A stretch of DNA of 64,000 bases, taken from assembly GCF_018687755.1 (NCBI RefSeq), contig NZ_CP061305.1, positions 929,099 through 993,098 of the forward strand, in the 5' to 3' direction. The translations under genes and the position numbers were made by a program. Positions 34,044 through 43,379 of the stretch are shown here, piece after piece. Every line of letters begins with the position of its first letter. The stretch's first letter is position 1. Source of the stretch: Polynucleobacter sp. JS-Mosq-20-D10. GTDB taxonomy: Bacteria; Pseudomonadota; Gammaproteobacteria; Burkholderiales; Burkholderiaceae. A model generated the notes under the pieces. It searched no databases. It saw nothing but the letters and a program-made list of their open reading frames with translations, and was not told where the DNA came from.

Positions 34044-34871
34044 TTAGGTGTATTTTCCGGTGATCCCCCCATCTACTACTAGTTCTGTTCCGGTAATGTA
34101 GGCGGCTGCATCCGATATCAGAAAGGCGCAGGCATGAGCCACATCCCATGCTGTTCCTGATCGGCCCATAGGGACTTGCTTATCCCTAGCAGTACGAGCC
34201 TCGTCCAGACCATTTTCAGAGAACATCTTCGCTACAGTGTTGGCAATGCGTGGGGTATCAATTAAACCAGGCACTACCGTATTGGCGCGGATGCCTTGAC
34301 CAGCATACTGTTGAGCGATCATCCGAATAAATTGGGTATTGGCAGCCTTAGTGACACTATAGGCCAAATGCGGGTAACCCATGTACCGCATTCCAGCTAC
34401 CGATGAAATGGCGATGATATTTCCCGTACCTCGGGAAGCCATTTCAGGCAAGACCTCTTGGGCTGCTAGCAAGAGGCTGCGAACATTTACCTTATGAATG
34501 CGATCAAAATCTTCGGCGCTTGTTTCCATGGGCCCACCAACTTTACCGATGCCTACGTTGTGATGCAAAACATCAATAGGTCCAAATTGATTACGGGCTT
34601 CACTAAAGAGCCTCTTTACTTCATCCTCTTCAGAAACATCGCCGACAAAAGTCTGTGCAATGCCACCTTCCTGCAGAATGATCTTGGTGGTTTCTTCTGC
34701 GGAGCTTGCATCTCGATCCACTACGCAGACTTTGGCACCCAGTCTGGCATAAGTGACACAAGATGCTCTACCAATACTCCAACCTGGTCCAGCGGAACCA
34801 CCGCCAGAGACAAAAACGATGCGACCAGTGAGGTCAAGTGGTAAGCCGGGAGGATGTGCAATTGAGCTCAT
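34044..34871 (-). CDS. Short-chain dehydrogenase/reductase, atypical cofactor loop
   Basis: This 275-residue SDR probably acts on a hydroxy or keto acid or its CoA ester. The catalytic YxxxK is in YPHLAYSVTKAAN, and NVGIG is near the expected NAG. The dinucleotide loop is GGGSAGPGWSIG (residues 23-34), longer than the usual TGxxxGIG. VDGGITGKYT closes the chain. The start abuts the stop of the next upstream gene with no gap, so the genes from the Bug receptor at 37960 down to here form one probable operon. Substrate unknown. Confidence 0.88.
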   Translation of the reverse strand: MSSIAHPPGLPLDLTGRIVFVSGGGSAGPGWSIGRASCVTYARLGAKVCVVDRDASSAEETTKIILQEGGIAQTFVGDVSEEDEVKRLFSEARNQFGPIDVLHHNVGIGKVGGPMETSAEDFDRIHKVNVRSLLLAAQEVLPEMASRGTGNIIAISSVAGMRYMGYPHLAYSVTKAANTQFIRMIAQQYAGQGIRANTVVPGLIDTPRIANTVAKMFSENGLDEARTARDKQVPMGRSGTAWDVAHACAFLISDAAAYITGTELVVDGGITGKYT

Positions 34872-35612
34872 TTAATGATGTAGTCCTACGGTCATGCCAC
34901 CACAAACATAAACTACTTGGCCAGTAGTAAATCCGGCACGTTCATCTAGTAGTGAGGCAACAATATGCGCCACTTCTTCTGGTTGACCAATGCGACCCAG
35001 GGGTACGCTATCTAGAATTCGTTGCGTTGCAAGTGCGCCCGGAGGGTTTGCACTCTGAAAGAGCTCTGTTGCAATAGGGCCGGGTCCAACGGCATTCACA
35101 GTGATGCCATCAGCCGCAAGCTCTAAAGCCAATGTGCGCGTGAGCCCTAGCAAGCCCGCCTTAGAAGTGGCATAGGCAACTCGCTCTTCTTTCCCTAAAG
35201 CTGCGCGACTAGAGATGTTCACAATTCGTCCAAAGTGAGCCGCTTTCATGGCGGGGAGAAGTTCCTGTACGCAAATAATCGCTGCTGCGACATTCACATT
35301 CATCACTGCATAAAAATCTTCGATGCTGGTATTTTCAATGGTGGCAGGGCGCACAATACCCGCATTATTGACTAAGCGGGTGATTGAGTACTTTGATGCC
35401 ACCTCTAACAGTGCACTACGCAACTCTGTTTGATTTGAGACATCAACTCCATAGAAATTCTCATGACCAGCACTTTCTTTAGGGGCTATTTTGTCAAAGT
35501 TAATGACATGCATACCATCAGCAATCAGGCGATCAGCAATTGTTCGACCAATACCGCGGCTAGCGCCTGTAATCAATACACACTCTCTTGCTGTTTGAGC
35601 TTGAGGGCCCAT
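34872..35612 (-). CDS. Short-chain dehydrogenase/reductase, FabG-like
   Basis: This 246-residue classical SDR has cofactor loop LITGASRGIGR (residues 14-24), NNAG in LVNNAGIVRPA, the serine of VNISSRAALG and catalytic YATSKAG. It resembles 3-oxoacyl-ACP or 3-hydroxyacyl-CoA dehydrogenases. The position between a citryl-CoA-lyase-like gene and another SDR argues for a catabolic role rather than fatty acid synthesis. Its end touches the start of the downstream SDR. Confidence 0.9.
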   Translation of the reverse strand: MGPQAQTARECVLITGASRGIGRTIADRLIADGMHVINFDKIAPKESAGHENFYGVDVSNQTELRSALLEVASKYSITRLVNNAGIVRPATIENTSIEDFYAVMNVNVAAAIICVQELLPAMKAAHFGRIVNISSRAALGKEERVAYATSKAGLLGLTRTLALELAADGITVNAVGPGPIATELFQSANPPGALATQRILDSVPLGRIGQPEEVAHIVASLLDERAGFTTGQVVYVCGGMTVGLHH

Positions 35613-35614
35613 CC

Positions 35615-36400
35615 TTATCCAATCTTATTGGCACCATCCACGAAGGGAATGGCATGTTCAACGGTATCCCAAATAAAACGACCGGAGGGGCTCTGTTGCT
35701 CTTCAACAATATGGGCTACCAAACCTGCTGAGCGCGAGATGACGGCAAAGCCGCGCATCACAGAAGTGGGAATGCCAATCTCACCAAGTAGCGCAGCTAC
35801 CGCACCAGTAGCATTGATCGTAATCGGGCGGCCAGCCACTACATCAACGGCTTTGGATAGAATTTCCAGTGCGCGGATCTTATCACCCTGAAGATCTGGT
35901 TCAGCCCGACCCATTTCCAATAATTTGTATGCACGTGGGTCCACTGGTTTATGAAGATGATGCCCAAATCCCGGAACTGCTGCCTTGATTGCTTTGTAAT
36001 GTTGCGCTATGTCCAGTGCTTCGGCATCAGGGTTACTTGCAGCTGTAATTCGATCTAACAAGCCGGAACAATTTTCCATAGTGCCAATAAAAGAGCTCCC
36101 GACAGCCAGCAAGCCAGCTGATACTGCTCCTTGAAGATTTTCTGGAGCGCTCATGTAAATTAATCGCGTCGCAATTGCACTAGGAGTGAGGCCATGCTCC
36201 ATGAGAACAATGAGTACAACGTCAGTAATTCGGATGTCTACGGGTCGTGGAATCCTACCTAAGATTTGCATCAACATCACTTCAGTAAATGTTTTTTTCC
36301 CCATCAAGTCTTCGACAAGGTCTGCATCGCGATAGTGCAGGCTGGTAAGGGTATGAGTGCATAAACTAGTTACTGGAGTTTTGCTAGATGAATTAGTCAT
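35615..36400 (-). CDS. Citryl-CoA lyase-like protein (citrate synthase superfamily)
   Basis: The 261-residue product matches the C-terminal part of citrate synthases: VLIVLMEHGLTPSAIATRL, a central AVPGFGHHLHKPVDPRAYKL, and NATGAVAALLGEIGIP. The GFGHHLH...DPR block holds the substrate histidine and arginine. At this length it belongs to the short citryl-CoA-lyase group, which cleaves or forms citryl-CoA-like substrates. Between an acyl-CoA ligase and two SDRs, it may cleave a hydroxyacyl-CoA made by the ligase. The substrate is inferred only as a hydroxy acid CoA ester. Confidence 0.82.
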   Translation of the reverse strand: MTNSSSKTPVTSLCTHTLTSLHYRDADLVEDLMGKKTFTEVMLMQILGRIPRPVDIRITDVVLIVLMEHGLTPSAIATRLIYMSAPENLQGAVSAGLLAVGSSFIGTMENCSGLLDRITAASNPDAEALDIAQHYKAIKAAVPGFGHHLHKPVDPRAYKLLEMGRAEPDLQGDKIRALEILSKAVDVVAGRPITINATGAVAALLGEIGIPTSVMRGFAVISRSAGLVAHIVEEQQSPSGRFIWDTVEHAIPFVDGANKIG

Positions 36401-36410
36401 GATGGCTTGA

Positions 36411-37931
36411 TTAAGAATTTATTGATGGGTTAAGAATATGTTGAAGGACGGCGCTCTTGAGTAATTTGCCCACATTGGAGCGAGGCAAACTCGCATAAAA
36501 GTGGATACGTTTTGGTGTCTGAACCGGGCCCAAGAGTTCGCGCACAAATGAAATGAGTGCTGCCTCATCAACTTGCTGACCAGGGCGAAGTTGTACTGCT
36601 GCTTGCACGCTTTCTCCCCATTTATCATCTGGAATGCCAAAAACTAGGCATTCGTGTACAGCGGGGTGTTGGGTTAAAGCATTCTCAACATCGACTGGAT
36701 ATACATTAAATCCGCCAGTAATAACGATATCCTTGAGGCGGTCCTTAAGATAGAGGTAACCACGCTGATCAATCAGACCGCGATCTCCAGTGTGAAGCCA
36801 GCCGTTCATGATTGTTTCCGCAGTTTTTTCTGGCATACGCCAGTAACCCGTCATGAGAAGATCGCCACGTGCCACTACCTCACCGATTTCACCTGTGGGT
36901 AGGAAACTGCCATCAGGCGCCATGATCGCGACATCGCCAAACCAGGTAGCGCATCCTACAGCAGCCCAATTTTGAGGATCTTCAAAATCCTCTGGTTTCA
37001 TGACGGTTAATATTTGAGGGGCTTCAGTTTGACCATACGTAGTACAAAGTACAGGGCCAAAAAAATCACGGACAGCACGCACTTTTTCGGCGGGCATTGG
37101 TGCGCCACCATATATCAATCTGCGTAGCTTGGGAAAATCCTTACGTGAGGCATTGGGCAATGCCATCAACATGTACAGCAGTGTTGGGGGCATAAAGGAA
37201 GCAGTGCCACCGCGCTCTCTAAAGGCTGTACGAACTACTTCAGCACCAGCACCGTCTAAGATGACATGGCATCCGCCTTGCGCAAGAATGGGCAAAATAT
37301 AAGTTGACGTGCCGTGAGTGATTGGCGCAGCGACAATATAGCGCTCATGCTCATCAAAGCCCCATGACTGAATCTGATTAGCAATATTAGCCAACCAGGC
37401 GCGATAGGGTTGCATTACCCCTTTTGGAGCCCCCGTAGTGCCGCCAGTAAATTTGATCGCTTGAGTAGCGTCTAAGGGCAGATCAAATGATGGAAGTGGG
37501 ACGCTATCGTGTAGTTGGATCAAGCCACCCATCGTTTTGCTTGATGCCTGGGCATCATTCATGCTGGTAAGAATAAAAATACCTGGGGCATCGGTTAATA
37601 ATTCACCTAAGGCTTGATCATGAATGATTAGGCTTGGTTCTGTAATGTCGATGATGCGTCGTATCTCAGGTCGGGTACTTTTAGGGTTGAGCGGAACCCA
37701 TACTTTGCCTGAGGCAAGCACCGCTAATAAGGCGATGATGTGCTCCGCACTATTACCGGAACAAATTGCGACTCGGCTTTGAAGCTTGGGATCCAATTTC
37801 ACGAGGGCGCTAGCAAGAGCCTTCACTTTGGACGCTAATTCTTCATAGCGAATCGGGCCAGTAGGCGTATCAATGGCTATACGATTTGGCCAGCGCAAAG
37901 ATGCTCGCCAAAAGAAGTCGATTGGAAACAT
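36411..37931 (-). CDS. Acyl-CoA ligase (ANL superfamily)
   Basis: This 506-residue enzyme activates a carboxylic acid with ATP and CoA. It has the P-loop KFTGGTTGAPKG, TYGQTEAP, LHTGDRGLIDQRGYLYLKDRLKD and the C-terminal lysine in PRSNVGKLLKS. The N-terminal part has no signal peptide. ATG 37931 is preceded by GAAGGAAG seven bases upstream; longer starts in frame lack it. It heads the operon with citryl-CoA-lyase-like and SDR genes, after a Bug receptor 28 bases away. Substrate unknown; it is likely a short carboxylate taken up by the receptors. Confidence 0.88.
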   Translation of the reverse strand: MFPIDFFWRASLRWPNRIAIDTPTGPIRYEELASKVKALASALVKLDPKLQSRVAICSGNSAEHIIALLAVLASGKVWVPLNPKSTRPEIRRIIDITEPSLIIHDQALGELLTDAPGIFILTSMNDAQASSKTMGGLIQLHDSVPLPSFDLPLDATQAIKFTGGTTGAPKGVMQPYRAWLANIANQIQSWGFDEHERYIVAAPITHGTSTYILPILAQGGCHVILDGAGAEVVRTAFRERGGTASFMPPTLLYMLMALPNASRKDFPKLRRLIYGGAPMPAEKVRAVRDFFGPVLCTTYGQTEAPQILTVMKPEDFEDPQNWAAVGCATWFGDVAIMAPDGSFLPTGEIGEVVARGDLLMTGYWRMPEKTAETIMNGWLHTGDRGLIDQRGYLYLKDRLKDIVITGGFNVYPVDVENALTQHPAVHECLVFGIPDDKWGESVQAAVQLRPGQQVDEAALISFVRELLGPVQTPKRIHFYASLPRSNVGKLLKSAVLQHILNPSINS

Positions 37932-37959
37932 GCGGGGACTTCCTTCTTTTTGTTGTGTT

Positions 37960-38952
37960 TTATTCGGCTTTGGCGCCCGATGCTTTAACCACTTCACGCC
38001 AGCGCTTTACCTCGGCTGTTGCGAAGTCGCGCATTTTCTCTGGGGAGCCTGGCTCAGGTGTAGCCCCCAATTCTTGCAGGCGTTGACGCACATCTGGTGC
38101 TGTGAGAGCCTTATTTAATGCAGCGTTGAGCTTTTCAATAATCGGCTTCGGAGTTCCGGCAGGAGCAGCCAAGGCAAACCATGACTGTACGTCAAAATTG
38201 GGGTAGCCAGACTCAGCAATTGTAGGTACCTCGGGCAGCAATGGGGATCGTTGTGCGCTGGTAATGCCAACTGCACGCAGCTTTCCACTTTGAATATGAG
38301 GCATTGCAGAAGGGGCGTTATCAAACATGGAGTCTACCTGACCCCCTAATAAATCTGTGACAGCAGGAGCGCTACCCTTATAAGGGATGTGCAGCATTTG
38401 GATTTTGGATTGCATCTTAAACATTTCACCGGAGAGGTGAATGGATGAGCCACTTCCAGAGGACGCAAAAGTGATGCCATCTTTTGATTCTTTGGCGTAG
38501 CGCACATATTCCGAGACTGTTTTGATTGGAAGGTTTGGATTTACTACCAAAATATTGGGGATCTTGGCAATCATGCCAATAGGCTCTAAATCTTTGAGTG
38601 CGTCGTATCCGAGTTTTGGATATAGCGACATATTGATGGTGTTGGCAATTGAAAAGGCATAAAGGGTATAACCGTCAGCCGGTGACCGTGCAACGATTTC
38701 TGCGCCTACATTGCTATTGGCGCCAGGCTTGTTTTCAACAATCACTGGCTGACCCAAGGTGTTGCCTATTTTTACTGCAACTAAACGTGCCAATATATCT
38801 GTAGCCCCTCCAGCGGAGTAACCAACAATGATCTTAATGGGCTTATCAGGCCAACTTACGTTCGTTTGGGCATTTGCCACTCCTATCGTTGAGCAGGCTA
38901 GGGCAGTGAGTAATACAAGTAACCCTCTACGCTTCTCGAAATATAAAGACAT
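37960..38952 (-). CDS. Bug/TctC-family periplasmic substrate-binding protein (second of three)
   Basis: This 330-residue receptor has a signal peptide ending ANAQ and the Bug motifs SWPDKPIKIIVGYSAGGATDILARLV, VENKPGANSNVGAEIVA and YKGSAPAVTDLLGGQVDSMFDNAPS. ATG 38952 follows GGGGGAG by four bases; longer starts are unlikely. It is the first gene of the minus-strand operon with the acyl-CoA ligase, and faces the ABC transporter genes across a 367-base gap. It probably binds the same compound that the downstream enzymes process. Confidence 0.9.
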   Translation of the reverse strand: MSLYFEKRRGLLVLLTALACSTIGVANAQTNVSWPDKPIKIIVGYSAGGATDILARLVAVKIGNTLGQPVIVENKPGANSNVGAEIVARSPADGYTLYAFSIANTINMSLYPKLGYDALKDLEPIGMIAKIPNILVVNPNLPIKTVSEYVRYAKESKDGITFASSGSGSSIHLSGEMFKMQSKIQMLHIPYKGSAPAVTDLLGGQVDSMFDNAPSAMPHIQSGKLRAVGITSAQRSPLLPEVPTIAESGYPNFDVQSWFALAAPAGTPKPIIEKLNAALNKALTAPDVRQRLQELGATPEPGSPEKMRDFATAEVKRWREVVKASGAKAE

Positions 38953-39319
38953 GACACTCCCCCTGAATTCAGTTTTTTTAACACCCCAGAATAATATCTG
39001 GCCACAATTCATTTATAACACCGCCTCTTACCTTAGAGCTCTAGGCTCGGAGATCCTTAAGAACATCATCTCCCCTCAATTTTGGTGCAATGTGTGCAAA
39101 TACAGTTCTTTCTGCACCACTATAGACATTGGCAGGGTGCAGAGTTATTGATCAACCACATATACTTTAAGCAATCACACTTATTTGTTTATGAGCCATC
39201 AGCATTATTATCTAGGGTTAACGAGCATATCAAAGGGGTGATTCAGATCAATATTCATAAAACAAAATATTGATACACTGAGTCGTAGATTGTTATAAAA
39301 AATTCCTAGGAGATTAGTT
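38953..39319. promoter_or_regulatory. Divergent promoter region between Bug receptor and ABC transporter
   Basis: This 367-base gap holds no gene. On the plus strand TTGATA (39270-39275) and TATAAA (39294-39299) are 18 bases apart and would start RNA near 39306, leaving a very short leader before the AGGAGA ribosome site at 39308-39313. GTGCAATGTGTGCAAA around 39084-39099 repeats TGTGCAA/TGCAA and may be an operator. No minus-strand promoter was assigned. Confidence 0.4.
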
Positions 39320-40471
39320 ATGAAATCAATTGTTTCAGCTTTAGTCCTCGCTTTATGCTCCAGCCTTTCCTTCAGCGTTTCAGCTAAGGACACGGTAAAG
39401 ATAGCCTACATTGGGCCTTTGACTGGCGGCGTATCTGCCAATGGTATTGGTGGTCGAAACTCGGCTGATCTTGCGGTACGTCTTCGTAACCAGGATCCCA
39501 ATGCTAAATATAAATATGAACTTGTTTCCGCAGATGATGAATGCAAGCCAAACGTGGGCGTGCAAGTTGCTACAAAGATTGCTGCCGATAACTCAATTAT
39601 TGCTGGCGTAACTCACTATTGCTCGGCAGTCGCAATGAGTACTGTGGATGTTTATCATAAATTTGGCCTGCCAGTAATGGTGTGGGGAGCAGTATTGCCG
39701 GAGATCACTTACGGCAATGACTATAAAGAGATTCATCGTGTCAATGGCACCATGATTAATCAGAATGAGGTGGCGGCTAAATTTCTTACAGGCCTGGGTT
39801 ATAAAAAGTGGGTCATTATTCATGACACTACAGATTACGGTAAGGGCCATAACAAATACTTCACCCAATATTTAACCAAAAATGGTGGACAAATTCTGGG
39901 TACCTTCGGCGTTACCGCTGATCAACAAGACTTTACCGCTGAGTTGACGAAGATTAAAGATTTGAAGCCCGAGGTTGTTTATTTTGGCGGCCTAACTCCA
40001 ATTGGTATTCGTATTCGTACACAAATGGACCGCCTGGGCATTAAGGCTGTATTTGAAGGAACATCTGGAATTAAGTCTGATGCCTATATTGAAGGTTTAG
40101 GTAAATTGTCAGAGGGCTCACTTTCTTTCATCGAGGGCGCTCCATGGGAGAAATTACCAGGTGGCTTGGAATTTACAGCTAAATACAACCAGCAAAAATA
40201 TCCAGATGCACCTGAAGCCTATGGCCCATTTGCATATACAGCTGCTAACTTGATTATGGATGCCATTGAAAAAGCTGGCCCAAATCGTAAGAAGGTGATG
40301 GATATTCTCAACAAGACAAATAATGTTGATACGATTATCGGTAAGGTTAGTTTTGATGATCGCCGCCAGAACATCGTCCCATTAATTTCTAAGTACGTTG
40401 CACAAGATGGTAAGTGGGTTGTTTGGGAAGATAGCTTGTATGCTAAGAAGCAGCGTAAGTTAGGGCAATAA
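39320..40471 (+). CDS. Branched-chain-type ABC transporter substrate-binding protein
   Basis: This 383-residue periplasmic receptor has a signal peptide (SIVSALVLALCSSLSFSVSAKD) and a type I periplasmic-binding fold: VKIAYIGPLTGGVSANGIGGRNSA, VISPC-like ADDECKPNVGVQVATKI, and IAGVTHYCSAVAMST. It belongs to the Liv/urea/amide family. Two cysteines (ADDEC, HYC) may form a disulfide. It heads a five-gene transporter operon; the substrate is probably an amino-acid-like or amide compound, judged from the M20 peptidase and amidase next door. Confidence 0.9.
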   Translation: MKSIVSALVLALCSSLSFSVSAKDTVKIAYIGPLTGGVSANGIGGRNSADLAVRLRNQDPNAKYKYELVSADDECKPNVGVQVATKIAADNSIIAGVTHYCSAVAMSTVDVYHKFGLPVMVWGAVLPEITYGNDYKEIHRVNGTMINQNEVAAKFLTGLGYKKWVIIHDTTDYGKGHNKYFTQYLTKNGGQILGTFGVTADQQDFTAELTKIKDLKPEVVYFGGLTPIGIRIRTQMDRLGIKAVFEGTSGIKSDAYIEGLGKLSEGSLSFIEGAPWEKLPGGLEFTAKYNQQKYPDAPEAYGPFAYTAANLIMDAIEKAGPNRKKVMDILNKTNNVDTIIGKVSFDDRRQNIVPLISKYVAQDGKWVVWEDSLYAKKQRKLGQ

Positions 40472-40517
40472 GCTCAGATTTACTGTTTTGTAACCGAAGT
40501 AAAGAGGGTAAAAGTGC

Positions 40518-41450
40518 ATGTCGTTTGATATATTTTTGCAGTATCTGCTTAACGGCTTAATGTTAGGCGTCATTTATGCGATTGTTGCAGTGGGTTTTAC
40601 TCTCTACTTCGGTGTTTTGGACGTCATTAAGTTTTCGCACGGTGATATTTTGATGGTGGGTGCTTTTGCTGGTCTCACTACATATATTGGTATAGCGGGC
40701 ACCTTTGATTCCCCATGGCTGCAATTATTAATCATTGTCTTAATTAGCCTTTCAGTGGCCTCATTCTTGGGCGCTCTGATTGCTCGTTACTTAATTCTGC
40801 CTTTGCAAAAGGCTCCCCCCATCAATACATTATTAGTCACGCTGATGTTGGGCTTAGCCTTGCGCGAAGCAGTGCGCCTTTTTTACCCGAATGGCTCTAA
40901 TCCAAAGCCTTTCCCGAGACTTTTACCAGTAGACGGAATCGCCCTTGGGGAATTTACCTTGCGCTCAGACAGCCTCATTTTGTTGCTAACTGGAATCATC
41001 TGTATTGTTGCTGTTCAAAGGTTAATCACTCGCAGCAAGATCGGGTTAGCTATCAGAGCTGTGGCGCAGGATAGCGAGACGGCTCGAATCATGGGGATTA
41101 ACTTCCGTCAAATTGTTTTAATCACATTTATGCTTGGGTCTGCTTTGGCGGCCCTAGCTGGCTTAATGAATGGGTTGTATTACAACGAAGTGAACTTCAG
41201 CATGGGACTTTTGTTGGGTGTCATTGGTTTTTCTGCTGCTGTTGTAGGTGGCCTTGGAAATTTTTATGGGGCAATTGTGGGCGGCTTTCTTTTTGCGGCA
41301 CTGCAGACTATTGGCGCTGTATTGCTACCAGCGATTTTCCCTGATGTTCCTAGTGCCTATAAGGATGTATTCGCATTTACTGTAATTATTATCATCATGG
41401 GATTAAAGCCAACCGGTTTGATTTCTGAAAAATCAAGCGAGCGAGTGTAA
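40518..41450 (+). CDS. Branched-chain-type ABC transporter permease (LivH-like)
   Basis: This 310-residue inner-membrane protein has about eight hydrophobic segments and the LivH signature LNGLMLGVIYAIVAVGFTLYFGVLDVIKFSHGDI. The cytoplasmic loop KIGLAIRAVAQDSETARIMGIN contains the EAA-like contact for the ATPases. VVGGLGNFYGAIVGG is typical near the C-terminus. It is the first of two permeases and is followed two bases later by the second. Confidence 0.9.
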   Translation: MSFDIFLQYLLNGLMLGVIYAIVAVGFTLYFGVLDVIKFSHGDILMVGAFAGLTTYIGIAGTFDSPWLQLLIIVLISLSVASFLGALIARYLILPLQKAPPINTLLVTLMLGLALREAVRLFYPNGSNPKPFPRLLPVDGIALGEFTLRSDSLILLLTGIICIVAVQRLITRSKIGLAIRAVAQDSETARIMGINFRQIVLITFMLGSALAALAGLMNGLYYNEVNFSMGLLLGVIGFSAAVVGGLGNFYGAIVGGFLFAALQTIGAVLLPAIFPDVPSAYKDVFAFTVIIIIMGLKPTGLISEKSSERV

Positions 41451-41452
41451 GA

Positions 41453-42595
41453 ATGAAGTTATTAATTACTACTTTTATATTGAGTTTGCTCTACAGTATT
41501 TTATTGCTGGGATCAGAAAGTCAGATCGAGGTTGGCGGTCTGGTCATTCTGGCGTTTGCTGTCAGCGTTGTTGGTAAAAAGATGGGTCTGATGGACCGAT
41601 TGGCTGCTGCCGTGCGAGAGCACCCGCAGTTCCCAGCCTATGCTTCGGTTGCTGGTGTGCTCATCACTATGGTGGTCTTTCACAACTCTCACTTCGCCTT
41701 ACTGATGTTGGCTACAGTGCTGATTTACTCTGTAGTTTGTCTCGGTTTAAATACTCAGTTTGGGTATGTTGGAATTGTTAACTTTGCTGGAGCAGCTTTT
41801 TTTGGCATTGGTAGCTACACAGCAGCAATCTTGGCAACCTATACGGCCGTTCCGCATATCTTGATCTTAGTGTTGGCCGCAGGTGTATCTGCATTGATTG
41901 GATCGATTCTCATTTATCCGGTCTTAAGAACCCGGGGCCACTATGCGGCTTTGGTAACTATTGCATTTGGTATTTTGTTCAGAAATTTTCTAGAGGTAAA
42001 CGATAGTTTAGGCGGTCCTCAGGGAATGAAGATCCCAGCCATGAATTTATTTGGCTGGGATCTCTCGAATGGAATTGAGATCGCTGGATACGAAATTTCC
42101 TTTTACATACCTTATTTGTTAATCGCTTTAATCCTGTTAATTTTGAGCTTCAAAGTTACCCGTAATTTAGAGCGTTCATGGATAGGATTGAGTATGGACA
42201 TGGTGCGTACTGACGAGATTGCCGCCTCCACATTTGGTGTCAAGATTGCACATTGGAAAATTGTGGCATTCACATTGGGTAATGTGATAGCAGGCATGGC
42301 TGGCGCCCTATATGGAATGATGACTGCCTATGTAGCTCCAAATAATTTCACTTTTGCCGACTCGTTAATTATGGTCTCCATCGTTATTTTGGGAGGAATT
42401 GGCAATCCTTGGGGCATTATTCCTGCAGCAGCTATTGTGGTGATCCTCCCAGAGAAGTTGCAGTTCATTCAGGAATATCGTTTTTTGTTATATGCAATTG
42501 TTGTGATTTTAATTTTGCTATTCCGTCCTGATGGCCTATTGCCAAGAAGAATCCGAGAGTATTTCCCTGGTAACAAAGCAGGGAGTGAAAAATGA
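41453..42595 (+). CDS. Branched-chain-type ABC transporter permease (LivM-like)
   Basis: This 380-residue permease has an N-terminal extension of two or more hydrophobic segments (FILSLLYSILLLGS and VILAFAVSVVGKK) before the usual core VCLGLNTQFGYVGIVNFAGAAFFGIGSYTAA. The loop LSMDMVRTDEIAASTFGVKIAHWK is the coupling region. VILGGIGNPWGIIPAAAIVVILPEKL lies near the end. Its stop overlaps the ATPase ATG by four bases. Confidence 0.9.
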   Translation: MKLLITTFILSLLYSILLLGSESQIEVGGLVILAFAVSVVGKKMGLMDRLAAAVREHPQFPAYASVAGVLITMVVFHNSHFALLMLATVLIYSVVCLGLNTQFGYVGIVNFAGAAFFGIGSYTAAILATYTAVPHILILVLAAGVSALIGSILIYPVLRTRGHYAALVTIAFGILFRNFLEVNDSLGGPQGMKIPAMNLFGWDLSNGIEIAGYEISFYIPYLLIALILLILSFKVTRNLERSWIGLSMDMVRTDEIAASTFGVKIAHWKIVAFTLGNVIAGMAGALYGMMTAYVAPNNFTFADSLIMVSIVILGGIGNPWGIIPAAAIVVILPEKLQFIQEYRFLLYAIVVILILLFRPDGLLPRRIREYFPGNKAGSEK

Positions 42596-43377
42596 ACCAA
42601 ATCAAAAATAAAATTTTAGAGGCTCACAATCTGACAATGCGCTTTGGTGGTGTTACAGCGTTAGATTCTCTGAATTTGCATGTTAATGAGGGTGAAGTTC
42701 TTGGGCTCTTAGGTCCAAATGGATCTGGTAAGACTACATTCTTTAATGTGATGACTGGTCTTTATAGAGCAACCTCTGGTAATGTGACATTCAGGGGGAA
42801 GGACCTTGCTGATGCCAGCGCTCAGGAGGTCTATCGTGAGGCCATTACGAGAACCTTTCAACGATCCAGACTGTCTTTACCCCTCACCGTTTTTGACAAT
42901 ATTGCGATTGGTGATAATCGACGTCTAAATACTGGATTAATTTTTAATCTCTTCAAGCGAAAGCAATTTAGAGAGGAATATGACCGTGTGGTGGAGCAGG
43001 TAAATCAATTGCTTCTCACCTTTAATCCTAAATTAGCGGGAAAGATATTCGAGCCCGTTGCTAGTCTGCCAATGATTGACCGGCGTCGTATCGAGATTTG
43101 CCGTGCCTTAATTAGCGAGCCAGATCTTTTGTTGCTAGATGAGCCTTCTGCTGGGATGACCCATGATGAAACTGTTGAAGTGATGGACGATATTTTGCAG
43201 GTTCGCAGCAAAATAAAGCCATTCACAATCATTTTGATTGAGCATGAAATGGGCTTAATTCAACGTATGACCGAGCGTTGCATTGTATTAAATTACGGCA
43301 AAAAAATTGCCGAGGGTACCTACGATGAGATTGTTAATAATCCTGAGGTTCAGGTAGCCTACTTAGGACAAGAGTGA
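42592..43377 (+). CDS. ABC transporter ATP-binding protein (LivG-like), degenerate signature
   Basis: This 261-residue ATPase has Walker A GLLGPNGSGKTTF, a Q-loop in RTFQRSRLSLPLTVFDNIAIG, Walker B LLLLDEPSAGMTHDETVEV and a switch histidine in LIEHEMG. The signature region reads SLPMIDRRRIEICRALI, where relatives have LSxGQQRRLEIARAL. The glycine-glutamine motif is replaced by MID, so this half of the ATP sandwich may be inactive or altered. Pairing with the canonical LivF-like subunit downstream leaves one normal site. The start overlaps the permease stop by four bases. Confidence 0.88.
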   Translation: MNQIKNKILEAHNLTMRFGGVTALDSLNLHVNEGEVLGLLGPNGSGKTTFFNVMTGLYRATSGNVTFRGKDLADASAQEVYREAITRTFQRSRLSLPLTVFDNIAIGDNRRLNTGLIFNLFKRKQFREEYDRVVEQVNQLLLTFNPKLAGKIFEPVASLPMIDRRRIEICRALISEPDLLLLDEPSAGMTHDETVEVMDDILQVRSKIKPFTIILIEHEMGLIQRMTERCIVLNYGKKIAEGTYDEIVNNPEVQVAYLGQE

Positions 43378-43379
43378 TC

